This document shows positions 23,598-35,229 of a stretch of DNA of 64,000 nt, piece by piece. The DNA is taken from assembly GCA_036346395.1 (NCBI GenBank), contig CM070604.1:43551662-43615661 (forward strand), given 5' to 3'. Origin of the DNA: Hsuehochloa calcarea (taxonomy: Eukaryota > Streptophyta > Magnoliopsida > Poales > Poaceae). The notes beneath the pieces were generated by a model that was not told where the DNA came from, searched no databases, and worked only from the letters and a program-made list of their open reading frames with translations. The position numbers and the translations under genes are program-made. Each line of letters opens with the position of its first letter. Positions within the stretch are counted from its first letter, which is position 1.

Positions 23598-23923
23598 AAG
23601 ACAGCTATTTTTTTTGTCCCGGACGCAAGACCGTGCCCCTGGGGCACAGCGGCGCGCGAAACCGTGCCCCGGGGGTGCGGTAGTGGGAATCCGGGCTCGG
23701 GTGGCACGGGAGGGCGAAGCCAGTGCCCTGGGGGCATGGCTGGTCCGGCCCCCAGGGGCACAGTAGTGCCCCCACCCCAAAGGGAACGGTGGAGAATGAG
23801 TCCGGCGGATTTGGACGCGTGTCGATGGCCGGCTTGTCCGTTGTGCCATTTTTGGCATTACGGCAGGTCGAGTGCCGTTTTTGTTAATCATAGCGCCAAC
23901 AGTGACATTTAGGCCAAAAACTC
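23598..23923 (-). repeat. Right terminal inverted repeat of the long-TIR element
   Basis: Reverse complement of the left arm, with small indels: the left arm carries about 40 extra bases in its inner GC-rich half. Confidence 0.9.
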
Positions 23924-23930
23924 AACAAAG

Positions 23931-25852
23931 AAGACAGAAATTAAACACTGCATGCCACTACTACCTTGGTATTCTGGGCAGTCCTGGTGGGACAGTGGGA
24001 GTTCTTTTGTTTATAGTGGATGGTAGCTTTAATTAGTGTCAGGACTTGAGTAAAAATTTGGACTTAGAGAGATAGTGATCACCATTGTGATTTCCACTCT
24101 TTTTTTTAATTAAAAAAACAAAATCTGTAATGACTGTCTCAACTCTAGCATGTGTAGGGGTGGATAGTCTGTCCAGAATGATCCTAGAGATTATAAAATG
24201 GTTTTTTTTCTTCTTAAGAAAGTAGAAATGAGTGCTGAATTTATTCAATATGAATGGGTGATCAGAACATATATGGATTGGATGGCTTTGGCTCATATCT
24301 TCGGAAAAAATAAGAGTTAATGAAGGTAGAATCACAACTGGATTTGACAGTTCAAGATGGAAGTTAAGATCATAAACATGACTGCACATCTAAAACCGCT
24401 GCGCCTCTGGTCATTGTATCTGTAGGGCAGTTACTTGTGGATTGCTTGGTTTCCCTGCCTGCAGGACATAGGATAGAGATACGCTTAGCCTATTTGGTTT
24501 AAATAATGTGCATGTCATTTATGTTTAAACATATGATTTTCTTGTCCTGCTGCAATTTGAGCTCCTTCAGAAAGCCAGATTTAAATAACTTGCTGTTTCA
24601 TTCAGGAACATCATCAAGTCTTCTCTTGACACTATGATTTCCATATGAATTATGTAGTTTCCATCTTCACGCTGTCAAACTGGACTATGGAGGGTTGTTT
24701 GCATTTTCCAGAACATTATTTTGGCGTAGTTGTGTGATAAACCGGTGCACTTGTTATAGTTTTCCCCCTAACTGGACATTGGATGTCTGCTAATCTGCCA
24801 TAACCTTTTTACCGGTTATATTTGTTGCTGATGGAATTTCCATTTTATTCCATTTCCTGATATATTTGTTGCTGATGGAGGTTGGACCCCCAAACTTGAA
24901 TTATTGAAGACACTCCTTAAGAACTAGGAGAAGGATGATCCAAAATGCCAAGCTAACATCAGCAATTTTGCATAAATACCAATGAAGCACCTAGAACCAG
25001 GAGCTTTTGTTCATTCAAGCAGAACAGATTACATATGTTTTGATAAGTTTATCTTAGTTTTTTTTTTTTTTAAGTTTTGACTTGTATCATGTTGTGGTTG
25101 TGCACAATTTCTTTATAGTTTAGCATGTTCCTGCACCTCCAAAAGATCTGATGTAATGCCAATGGAAATTGGAAACCATAGTCCAATGCTTGTGCAATGT
25201 TGTGTTTACACATGGTGGTTCCTGCTTTGTGTTGGCGGCTGCTGTGGGAGGGGTCATATAAACCCTGCTTCCAAGTTCCAACATTTGATTACTGAACACT
25301 AGCGAAATTGTCTTTGCTATATGCAATTGGCTCATGAATTGGGCGTACTTCAAGTCTTTCGGCAGAGTTGGGCGAAGTTTCAGTAGAAGAAAAGCAGCTA
25401 GGCAACAGATGCGGCTATGTTAGCTGAATGCGCATTGCGCAAGGTTGCTAACTTGCTGCCGGCTGAAGGATTGTTCCTCGATGTTCGCAAGAACTGCTCT
25501 CCCTGTTTTACTTTGCAACGTTGCTTTGGCCTTGCTTATTTGTCCACGGGCATTTATTTAGATTGTGTTCTTTTCCCCCTTCCCGTTGCACATATTTTGA
25601 TCAGGCACATAGATTAAGTAAGTTGTAAAACCAAAAGAATGATATAGAGATTATGATGATCTCTCTCGTGTTAATGTCTAGGGAATGGCAGAGAGAATTG
25701 TTAGTGCGAATGTTTACTTATAAATGTTGAAGAGTGAGAAGATGAATGATGGTAAATGAGATAAATGATTGTTAAATCTTTATGCACGTCTTATATATTG
25801 ATACAGAATTAAAAAAATTATAAACCTTATATTTTGAACGAGAGGAAGCACT
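23931..25852 (+). other. Intergenic between the mTERF copies
   Basis: AT-rich sequence with no intact gene, LTR, TIR or target-duplication structure that I can support. A poly-T run is at 25057-25071, and a short direct repeat (ATATTTGTTGCTGATGGA) occurs near 24818 and 24861. Confidence 0.5.
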
Positions 25853-26075
25853 TCGGGCTTAGGGCTTTTCGGACAGTTTGGACATGGCTCAGGAGTCGGG
25901 TCTAATCTTTTGAAGTCCGGCCCCAACATGGCCTAGGTATACGCTGGGCCGGTTGGGGCTAAGGGAAGAAGATTTATTCCCAAAGAGAAGGAAAAAAATT
26001 CCAAGATTTTCTAAGCCCTGCAATATTTCCCAGCCGCCGGTAACATTTCCGCCGGCCAGCCGCCGCCGCAGCGCC

Positions 26076-27248
26076 ATGATCCACCTCCGGACGCGCATTC
26101 TCTCTCTCCTCCTCCACTCCCCATCCGGTCTCCACGCCTCCCCCGTCACTCCTCTCTTCACTCTTCACCCCTTCCTCTCCACCACCACATCCATTCCCCC
26201 AAACCCCTTCTCCGTCGAGGACTACCTCGTCGCCACCTGCGGCCTCTCCGAAGCCCAAGCACTCAAGGCATCCAAGAAGCTGTTCCATATCAGCTCTTCC
26301 TCCAAGCCCGACGCCGTCCTCGCCTTCCTCTCCGGCCTCGGCGTCCCCCGCTCCGCCGTCGCCGCCCTCGTCGCCGTCGACCCACGGTTCCTCTGCGCCA
26401 GCGTGGAGAGGAACCTGGCTCTCCGCGTCACCGAGCTCAGAAACATCGGCCTCTCGCGCTCCCAGATCGCGCGGCTCATCCCGCTCGCCCTATCCTCCTT
26501 CCGCTGCAGTTCCCTCGGCCGCAACCTTGGCTTTTGGCTCTCGGTCTTCGGCTCATTCGAAAAGCTCCTCAAGGCCCTGAAGATGAACTCCGGTCTCCTC
26601 TCCGCCGACCTCGAGAAAGTGGCCAAGCCCAACTTGGCGCTCCTCCAGCAATGCGGTATAAGTGCCTGTCGTTTTTCTGAACCTTTCATTTCCCGGGTGC
26701 TCGTCAGGAGCCCTAAGCACATCCAGGACGCTTTGGTGCACATTGATAAGTTTGGGGTGCGGCAGGAGTCGCGGATGTTCCACTACGCACTTGTGGCGTT
26801 CACGGTCCAAAGCCGGGAGAAGCTCACCGAGAAAATTGGAATCCTTGAGATGCTTGGTTGGTCACAGGATGACGTGTTGATAGCTGTGAGGAAAATGCCG
26901 GGTATCCTGACCATGTCTGAGGAAAGGCTGCGGAGAAATGTGGATTTCTTGACAAAGGATGCTGGCCTGGAGATACCTTACATTGCTCAAAGGCCGGTGC
27001 TGCTCAAGTATAGCCTTGAGCGCCGTTTATTACCCCGGCACTGCTTGCTCAAGCTTCTCAAGGCGAAGGGATTGCTGAATGTCAAGTCTGACTACTATTC
27101 TGCTGCCTCGCTAACCGAGAAAAAGTTTCTTGACAAGTTCGTGCATCCTTACAAGGAGAGTGTTCCAGGCCTCGCTGATGCTTATGCTTCTAGCTGTGCT
27201 GGGAAAGTACCAATGGAGTTACTATCTGAGAAGACAAAACAAAACTAG
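26076..27248 (+). CDS. mTERF family protein, copy 2 (390 aa, single exon)
   Basis: The protein begins MIHLRTRILSLLLHSPSG. The frame is open for another 41 codons upstream (to 25953), but I choose the ATG at 26076: it matches copy 1, sits in the same GCCGCCGCxxCGCCATG context, and is followed by a transit-peptide-like leader. The mTERF region runs from about residue 46 (SVEDYLVATCGLSEAQALKA) to about 375 and is, by eye, roughly three-quarters identical to copy 1. The end (GKVPMELLSEKTKQN) is probably ancestral. It is intronless with a GC-rich 5' half. Expected role: organelle nucleic-acid binding in gene expression, target unknown. It arose by local duplication with copy 1, 5.5 kb away on the same strand. 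Confidence 0.93.
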   Translation: MIHLRTRILSLLLHSPSGLHASPVTPLFTLHPFLSTTTSIPPNPFSVEDYLVATCGLSEAQALKASKKLFHISSSSKPDAVLAFLSGLGVPRSAVAALVAVDPRFLCASVERNLALRVTELRNIGLSRSQIARLIPLALSSFRCSSLGRNLGFWLSVFGSFEKLLKALKMNSGLLSADLEKVAKPNLALLQQCGISACRFSEPFISRVLVRSPKHIQDALVHIDKFGVRQESRMFHYALVAFTVQSREKLTEKIGILEMLGWSQDDVLIAVRKMPGILTMSEERLRRNVDFLTKDAGLEIPYIAQRPVLLKYSLERRLLPRHCLLKLLKAKGLLNVKSDYYSAASLTEKKFLDKFVHPYKESVPGLADAYASSCAGKVPMELLSEKTKQN

Positions 27249-27329
27249 ATAATGTACTACTAGGATTGCTGTGTTGGGAGGAAGATTTTAAGGTTTGCCA
27301 CCCTCTTGGTCCATTCTTCTAATTCTTTA

Positions 27330-27521
27330 CTCTCTCCGCTCTTTTTTAAGTGACATCTTAGAACCTATGCCGTCAAACTTTAGATTTGTCGTTAAAAGTA
27401 ATTCCATAATATTATAGTTTTATTAGTATATGGTAAGATAAAGTTACAAAACTAACGGTCAAAGTCACATCTCGTGCACTGTGAAAAGTAAAAAATGTCA
27501 CTTAAAAAAGAACAGAGGGAG
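27330..27521. mobile_element. Stowaway MITE, 192 bp
   Basis: The ends CTCTCTCCGCTCTTTTTTAA and TTAAAAAAGAACAGAGGGAG are imperfect inverted repeats, each flanked by TA (27328-27329, 27522-27523). Internal TAAGTGACAT...ATGTCACTTA extends the pairing. Length, CTCCC-type ends and TA duplication are those of grass Stowaway elements. It lies about 80 bp downstream of the mTERF copy 2 stop, so it may be in its 3' untranslated region. Confidence 0.9.
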
Positions 27522-27523
27522 TA

Positions 27524-28373
27524 CAATATTGCTATGGGTGATCCTCTATAGCGTTACTAATTCATGAAAAAGAAGAACTACAGATTTCTTGGTGTGAACA
27601 TCGTTGACTTCATCTGCAGCGGGTTTAATTTTTTTTCTTTGGTTTTCCTTATCAGATGATTGTGTATCCTGACTAGCTATATTTAGATGTGGACATGACA
27701 TCTGTGTATCCTGCATGGTTATATTTAGATGTGGACTTGCTCAAAGACATGCATTTGATAATTTATAAATTGATATTGGCAGTCATTTGACTCATTTCAG
27801 CTGTTTAAGATTAGTTTTTAGAAACTGACAACTGTTCAAATTGCGTGCTTTGTACAAATTTAGAAACTGACAACTGTTCAAATTGTGTGCTTTGTACAAA
27901 CCAAGCTGACTCTTTTAGAGCCTACATCACAAAGTGGAACTGTGCAAATCAGATATTCAACATTTTACGAGACAATGGATGATTTTGGAAAATGGTGAAC
28001 TGAAATCTTCTTCCAAAAAGAAAATAATTTAGTTGTGATCTGACTATTGTTGCCTTGATGGGGCAAGAATAGAATGGCAGAACTTGCTGTATTTGAATAG
28101 TGCCTAACAGAACCAGCTCTATACATTTAGGATAGTAGAGAGATGAAAGGTGAGGTTTTGTGATGATAATTTGATTTGGACAGTCTTTTCACAGAAAATA
28201 TGCAAGGCTGTATAAGTTGACACATGAGAATAATATATCTATAGATAAGGTTTTGCAGAATGAATGGGAAGTGTTCGGGTTTGGAAGAATTATATGTATC
28301 ATGTTTTGCAAAATGAATGGCAAAACTCCATGTTTTCTGTAAAGGCCCTTGAAAACTCCCAATGCCCCGCATT
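27524..28373 (+). other. Intergenic with two 42-bp tandem duplications
   Basis: No gene seen. Two separate direct duplications both have period 42: TGTGTATCCTG units at 27661 and 27703, and TTTAGAAACTGACAACTG units at 27817 and 27859. Confidence 0.7.
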
Positions 28374-28378
28374 GATAT

Positions 28379-28874
28379 TGTCACGAACCTTAGTTCATAA
28401 CAGGGCAACACTGCCAGGAAGAAGGCCAGGCGGCGTCGGTTTGGTGGGATGAGATATTAGACTATAGACTGGGATGATAAAACCTTGCGAGGGAGATTAG
28501 ATTAATTCATCTTTCTTCCTTTGTAACCACGTACAAGGATCTCCTTTTATAAGGAGTAATTGGACCCTTCTTGTTACGGACTCATCTAACTTGCCTAATG
28601 TCCTAAACACGACTACTAGCATGCATGAACACATCCTGAACAAGCATGTCAACTTATTGTACTATCTGGACTCTTGCTTTCCTAACTAAATACAAACACA
28701 TCTTTCCTAATCCTCCTGATCTATTCCTTCATAACGTGGACTCTGCACATGGTCTTGGCCGTCTTGCCGGCCGGCCGCTAGTGCTGATCTCCTCAACTTC
28801 TGCACATATATGTGCTGCTGCTGCTGCCTAACCCATGTCCTTTACTTCGGTTGGACCGGCCACTGCCCATGACA
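28379..28874 (-). mobile_element. Solo LTR, 496 bp, with 5-bp target duplication
   Basis: Starts TGTCACGAACC and ends CATGACA, with GATAT on both sides (28374-28378, 28875-28879). The first ~150 bases match the LTRs at 43677 and 44663 (AGGAAGAAGGCCxGxCG, GAGATATTAGACTATAGAC), so all belong to one family. Strand is taken from the complete relative, whose primer-site-like sequence and Gag-like frame run on the minus strand. A single LTR with clean duplication indicates LTR-LTR recombination. Confidence 0.85.
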
Positions 28875-28879
28875 GATAT

Positions 28880-30391
28880 GTAGGGCAAAGTGATGGCTGA
28901 GACTTGTTTCCCTTTTATTCAGAAGGGCCTAATGGGTGGTATACTATGAACCTAGGGTTTGGAGCTTAATAATCTTGTAGTTACTGTATTGGGGACAAAT
29001 TTGTGGCTTCTTCGGGAAACGCTCTTTAGAAGCTGGAAACCTGAAGATTAGCAAATCTCTAACTCTGACCAATGGTTGGATTATCTGGAAGACTTATTTT
29101 AAAAATTACAGTGAATCAGTGACCAAAATAGTTGATTGTTTCCCAAAAATTATTTCCAGAATTTTCGAGCATCTATAATATCGGACTGCTAAACATTTTT
29201 TTAAAGCCAATTTATAGCGAGTTGTTAAGCTAGCAGATATAGAATGACTATTTAGATGCTCAGTTGCTAATGACTATTTAGATGCTCAGTTGTTCTGGTG
29301 GAGACCAGAATTCAGATCTCATTACCTGTGGATTAAGGTTTAAATTCCATGTTGCAGATGCGAGGTTATTCATTACTAGTGAGGTTGGTCTCCGGATTTC
29401 TATGTAATCTCAATCTGTAATATAGTTGTGCCAACAAAGTGTCGTTGTTCTTAGAAAAATACTAACACGACCTTACTACATTCTCTTGAGTCAGGTTTAT
29501 ATATTTAAAAAAAGATCTCAAAAATGTGTTAATTAAAAGGACAATAAAAGAGAAGAAAACTGAATAAATTCCTTAACACACACCATCTGATCTATCAACT
29601 CTCAAAACCGATGTGTTTCCCTAGCCGTTATCCCCATCGTCCTTCCCTCACCTCCTGAATCCCAGAGTTACCTCCCTCCAGGAGATGGAGATGGAGATGC
29701 AGTAGGGGTTTTCTTCTAGGTGAAAGACAACCATTTCTTCATGGTATGCTCTAATGTAGTAATATGTTTTTCTATACCCTTCATTTTATCTTTGGTCATT
29801 TTTATTGATTTAGTGCATGGAGAGTTTTATAATGAACATGGATTCACTGTTTTCAAATTTATCTACATATCTTTTGCAGTTATATTTGATATAAGCCTTC
29901 GGCAATGTCCTCGCCCTCTGTGTTCCACACTGCTCGAAAGAGTGGATTGCTGATGCCTTTTCGACTTTGCCACAGACGCTGAGCTGAACGTCTATTTGGT
30001 AAGTGCTGTCATGAATGCCATGGTCACGCCTAGGCGCACATTCAAGGTATAAATTCTGTATGGTGTGCTCTTTGCTCATTACATTTACATCAGGAACGTT
30101 GTGCTCTTTGCATGCTATATTTGATGTGCAATGAATGATTGGCTAGGCGATTCCCTCATTCAAAACACGGATGCATCATGGATGGGCTTTTCGATCTTTA
30201 TCTAGTTTAAACTTGCTTCATAAATGGATGCATCATAGAACTGGCCTTCTGGCTTCAATCGGTTGATAGCTATGTTTGAACTGACTTAGAAACTGGAGGT
30301 TGTATACGAGTTCTTTGTCATTTACGCAGAATGGACCATGGTAACTGAACTGGAGGCTATTTCTATGGTTGCAAATGATGTTACGGATATA
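28880..30391 (+). other. Intergenic with minor repeats
   Basis: No supported gene. A 26-bp direct duplication lies at 29243-29294 (AATGACTATTTAGATGCTCAG) and a short GGAGAT repeat at about 29680-29700. Confidence 0.5.
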
Positions 30392-31079
30392 CTCCCTTCA
30401 TTTTGAATGGTCTTATATTCACAAATGTAGAGCGAATCTCGTATTCAAATCAGTGTTCAAAAAATTGGATTAAGGCGGCGATTAATAGGGGCTTAAGCGC
30501 TGGGCGGCACCACGATTTCATGGAAATCGTTGGACTAGGTGGGGAGGCTGCCTAGGTGGCCAAAGTCGGTCCTAGGCGGACCTAGGCGCGGCGGTCTTGG
30601 GCGGCCCCCGAGGTAGCGCTAGGTTGCAAGATCGATCTCGCATCCGCTTGGATTGCATGCTGGAAGGGAGGAGGAAGAAAGGAAGGTGGGGGGTGTAGGC
30701 TGGAGACGCGCTGGCGCTGGCCGTGTAGAGGCGGCAGTAGCTATGAAGCAGCAGTGGTGACAGTCGTGAGAAGGAGAGGCAGCGGCCATAGTAGAAGAGG
30801 AAGGAATGGAACTGGGCCGGCCCACGCTTCAGCACATAATTACCCAACTCCTAGGGTTCCACCGCCGCCTCTCCACTTGATCGCATGATATGCAGCAGCC
30901 AGCGAACGCCAGATCCACCTCACCCATCGCTGTCGGCCAGATCTAGCTCGTTGCTGACTGCATCCACTAGGAGAGGGAGCTGTGTCGCCACACGCTGATA
31001 CAGCTTCGTGGGGCTACATCGTCGCACACGGAAGGAGTATGGTGCTCGCCGCTAGCCAGATATACCTTCACTACTACGG

Positions 31080-31700
31080 AGAGGTAATCACAGATGGCTC
31101 CAAACTGTCATCACAAACGATTTTTGAACCGTCTGAATTTATATGTCTGTAATAACAAGCGGTTGTCACAGATGGTTTGTGAGCCATCTGTGAAAAATCC
31201 TATCACAGATAGTTTTTGGTGGAAACCGTCTGTGATAGTAGGCTTTCACATACGGTTTCAACAAAAAACTGTCTGTGGTATCCCACATATTACATACGGT
31301 TTTCGGTAGAAACCGTTTGTGAAGGTACCGAAAATCGTCTGTGAAGGTATACTATCACAAACCGTTTTCTATAAAAACCGTCTGCGATAGTAGGATATCA
31401 CAGATGGTTTTGTGTTGAAACCGTCTGTGACGGTCTACTATCACAGACGCTTTCTACCAAAAATCGTATGTGATATGTAGGATATCACATATGGTTTTTG
31501 ATAGTAGCCGTCTGTGATATAGGATGTATCACATACGGTTGTTGGTGATAGCCGTCTATGACTGGATACACATCACAGATGGGTGTTAGTAGTAGTCGTC
31601 TATAATTGTATATATATCACAGACGGTTGTTAGTAGTAGTCGTCTGTAAGTATCATTTACAGACGGTTTATTTCATAAAACCGTCTGTGATAGTTCGTTC
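31080..31700 (+). repeat. CACTA left subterminal repeat block
   Basis: Repeated short palindromic pairs, CACAGACGGTTTxxxxxAAACCGTCTGTGA and variants, cover 31090-31690 at roughly 30-60 bp spacing. In En/Spm such subterminal motifs bind the TnpA protein. The block ends at TTTTTCGGCTAGCCT (31718), a tag also present after the block at 35230. Confidence 0.9.
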
Positions 31701-32099
31701 TATAGCTAAATATATTTTGATTTTTCGGCTAGCCTCAGATAATACTAGCCATGCCCTATGAAAACAAGCAAGCAGAAAACAGATATATCACAATTGATTT
31801 GATATAGAACAGCTCAAAGTGATTTACAAACTCAATATCAATTACAAAGTCACTTTAATGATCTAATTACAAAGTGATTTGATTACAACTTAAAGCGAAT
31901 TACAATAAATCAGAGTCGCCGGTGTAAAACTCTCCACTCTCTTTAATGATCTCCCCCGTTACGAAGGTAGCGAGCCGTCCTCGAACTTCCACGAGTAAAT
32001 CCAAATCGAATCTACTTTCTAGTATTTTTCATGCCCTGCCGCTAGCAAGAGTAAATTGGTAAACATATATATGTAAATTCATAATTACGAAATAATTAT
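31701..32099. other. CACTA non-coding region behind left block
   Basis: Between the subterminal block and the end of the Ulp1 gene. Contains several ATTACAAAGTGATTTGAT-like short repeats (31850-31880) and no reading frame worth reporting. Confidence 0.5.
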
Positions 32100-35000
32100 T
32101 AAGAGATTGACATCTATATCCTTCGGCTTAGCACTCGTGATTTCCAGCATATGATGACAAACATAGAATGCACATATATTGCCTTGACGTAGTTGCTAGT
32201 GGCACTGCAAAAATAGAAGTGTGATATATGATATAGGTATAGTCAGTTCGAGAGACCAGATTACAAAGTGTGAGCAGATACCAGAAATCGTGTCCTGTGT
32301 CACAGTTTGGTACCCAGTTCATTGTGTGTCCCTCCCTCGGCAATATAGGCACTAAACGACCTACGTGATTCTAAAAAGTTATTCTTAGATATTTTAAACG
32401 AACGAAGATTACAATGGAGTTATGTATGGAAATGAGCATACCTGTCAAGTAGTTTTTGCACAAGGGTGAAGTCGTGCTTGTTATTGACTAGACAATCAAG
32501 ATATATTACCTTATTCCACTTTGGTACAATGACTAGAATGACCCAGTGCCACCTACTCATGTATACCGCTTTAGTCATTAAACCTAAGTTCGTGTTGCGT
32601 ATAAAGAACAAATAAAATTTGTATAACAAGTAGTGAAGCACTTACCCCTGGTTGTTGGACACCAGTATGTAGTCTTTATCGTTATGAGTATGCAATTTCT
32701 TTGTTATGTACTTCTCGATGTAGTTTGCGTCTTTGCGGATGCATTGCTCTGAGATCAAATGTGGGTCGAGAAAACCCACCGGTTGTGGCCATCACCGGCA
32801 TTGTTGCATTATGTATCTATACATAAGCAATGAGTTATGATATTTATCGGTATTGCGTAAATGTAGAACTTGATTGTACACACTTACAGTGTTCAACATC
32901 GTAGAAGTGATGCGTCGAGGGCGTCGAGGTTGAATAGATCAAATAAGCCTTCAAAGCACACGGCGAAGTAGCCCGGCTTGGGGTGGAAATGGTTCTTATT
33001 GTAGATGGCAGTGAATCTAGTAGGCCGGTCTTCCCTCGCCTCGTTGGTTTGCCGCATATACCGGTCATGCAAAGTCTGGCAAGCCAAACCAATGTTGTGT
33101 AATATTGTGTCGGAGACAAACGACATTTCGATGGTGAACGTTCCAGGCTTATGAGACGCCTTAATCTTCTTCGATTTGGTCTTAGCGCCTCGCGTGCTAG
33201 TTGTCTTCCTAGAAGACGATTCGACAACCTTTTCTTGTTTCTTCGGCGCCATCTTCACAGGCACCGTCTCCGCTGTACAGGATACGAATGCCTTCTGAAG
33301 CGGCACTGCAGAGTCTAGGGCAATGTCCCTCTTGAGCCATTGGACAAAAGTGTGCACGACATCCCCTAGTATTATGATGTCTTCGTTCGTGCGCTTCTCC
33401 AGCGGAATGTATATCAAATTGTCATGTACAATGTCCACCTGGACCTTGGCGTAACCCTGCGTTAGCTGGGCACCGTGCACCACTATCTCTTCGTGGCATG
33501 GAAACACCACCCCACCCAGCCTCAATATGAATGGACCTAACCAGCACTTGGAGCCTGTAGGGCGTCGGCACCTACAAAACGATACACAATCTAAGGTGTC
33601 TTACAGGTCTATCTTTGCTGCATCCCAGAGATGTATATTACCTGGATGAGGTCAATAGGTAATTGGGCGTCGCCAAATTCAGGAAGTGCAAGCCTGGACG
33701 CGACGCTACTCCGATGTTGAGGGGTACTAGCTACCAAAATCGCGGGGGCGACTTGCGACCGGTTGATGATTTGATTCATTTATTCCTATAAGTCTGTTAT
33801 CTGTGGTTGAAATTGTGCAATAATCCTTTCTTTAAACTCTGCATTCCACTGTTCTTCGCGCTTGGCCTTGGATCTCTTCCGACTCCTATACACCTAGGAG
33901 TCGTGTGGGAATCCATGCTTCAAGGTACATAAACCCCAAAGGCCCGAATGCGACTCGGGTGCTCCTTGTTTCCTAGGGCCGTGGATAGTATATCATTCTC
34001 TCTAACTTGTTCGAAGGAGCCTTGGGATGATTTGGTACTCAATGTTTGCTGCAAGAGGCCATCATGTTATATTAGACCCTACGAAGTTATGGACTTATTA
34101 AAAATTAGGCAGTTCGACATATTTTATCATGCGTTGGCATACTCCATCGTCTGTCGGGTTTGTGAAAGAGATGGCGCCTGACGACGTGGTTTTGGCCCTC
34201 GCTCCTAACTAGTTTCGGGCGCGCTTGTCTGTGATCTCGGTAAATGGCAGGGAGACCTCCGATTGGATTGCCAGATCGTCCTCACGTATCCATTCAGGGA
34301 TTTTATTCGCGTACCTAGCGGTGCCGAGTCTACAGGGGTGAATGTTTTGTACCTGGATGGCCTTGTGCACGACACTTTGTTGTTGAAATTCGTCTGTTGT
34401 CTTCATCTGCACAAAGGCGTCCTATGCATCCGGCGACACGAAACTATACTTCGCGCATGGTGTCTGATCCTTGTTCACGTACTCCATGACAAGCTTGCTC
34501 TTGAAGGTCTTCCAAGCATGTGCCATCGGGAGGAACGCATGCCGTCGCACGAGTTCAGAGAATTCTGGTGAGATCTCGAACGACGTTGTAATTTCAGTCC
34601 ACAGCTGTGCTTTCTCTTCATCCGTCACATCCTTCCATTTCTGTGTGGTGATGGGGACCCGTTCCCTTGTAAGTATACTGTAGGTGGTTCGGAATGCTAC
34701 CGCTGCTTTCTGGGGAAGCAAAGGGACCCGAGAGGGACTGACGACTGTGATGGTCATTCGGCCTACATGCATTTTTGATATTCCTCTGGCATGTCACTTT
34801 GGTACCACTTTCCTCGGAGATCCCGACGCATTCGGCGATGTCGATGGCGGCGGGGAAGATGGTGCGGACACTATCTCGTTTACTTGCTATCTCGCAAGAT
34901 TAACAAAGCAATATCTCATAGTGCTAGCTATAGTCAATCAAAACAGCATAATTTAAAACTTCTTATAGCACAATTCAAAGCGGTGATCGTACTTTGACGG

Positions 35001-35210
35001 GAGGCGTGGACGAAGAGATAGTCGAGGTCGGTGGAGCGAGGCGTCGTCGAGGTCAGGGGCGGTGTCATCGAGGTCGCAGAGGGATGACGTCGGCGGGGGG
35101 AGGAGGTCAAGGGTCGCAGAGGGATGACGCCAGCGCATGTCGGAGGTTGCAGAGTAGCTCTGAGGAGTAATGACGCAAACCCAGAGAGTAGCTCTGAGGA
35201 GTAAGGACGC
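32100..35210 (-). pseudogene. CACTA second gene: Transposase_24 plus Ulp1-type protease, degenerate
   Basis: From 35210 downward on the minus strand: a GC-rich first exon, then 34772-34200 with plant Ptta/En-Spm transposase features (VPITTQKWKDVTDEEKAQLW, LGTARYANKIPEW, RARN). Next comes DVLTQALGTKEHPSRIRAFG with a stop or shift near 33945. At 33525-32893 lies GGVVFPCHEEIVVHGAQL, the small domain common in CACTA proteins. The Ulp1 cysteine-protease remnant shows SRWHWVILVIVPKWNKVIYL with the His and Asp (about 32560), and QGNICAFYVCHHML with Gln and Cys (about 32170). Ulp1 normally cleaves SUMO. Frames are separated by introns and mutations; no full product. Confidence 0.8.
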
Positions 35211-35229
35211 AAACCCTAGCGCCCCCTAT

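Larger units (their letters stand above)
22183..23923. mobile_element. 1.74-kb long-TIR transposon with 7-bp target duplication
   Basis: The left end GAGTTTTTGGCCTAAATGTC at 22183 is matched by its reverse complement ending at 23923. Each side is flanked by AACAAAG (22176-22182 and 23924-23930). The inverted arms stay alignable for about 350 bp and are GC-rich, with repeated GTGCCCCxGGGGCAC palindromes. The ~1-kb middle (22549-23597) is AT-rich with no recognisable coding sequence, so the copy is non-autonomous. Arm length and duplication size do not fit hAT (8), MULE (9) or CACTA (3) cleanly, so I leave the superfamily open. A relative lies at 43423. Confidence 0.85.

Noticed and set aside
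25953..26075. N-terminal extension of 41 codons on mTERF copy 2
   Set aside because: It has no counterpart in copy 1. The shared ATG context and transit-peptide-like leader favour 26076.
30572..30847. Minus-strand frames in the hAT left part as a possible gene
   Set aside because: Low-complexity Ser/Ala/Pro translation inside a non-autonomous hAT element; no recognisable domain.
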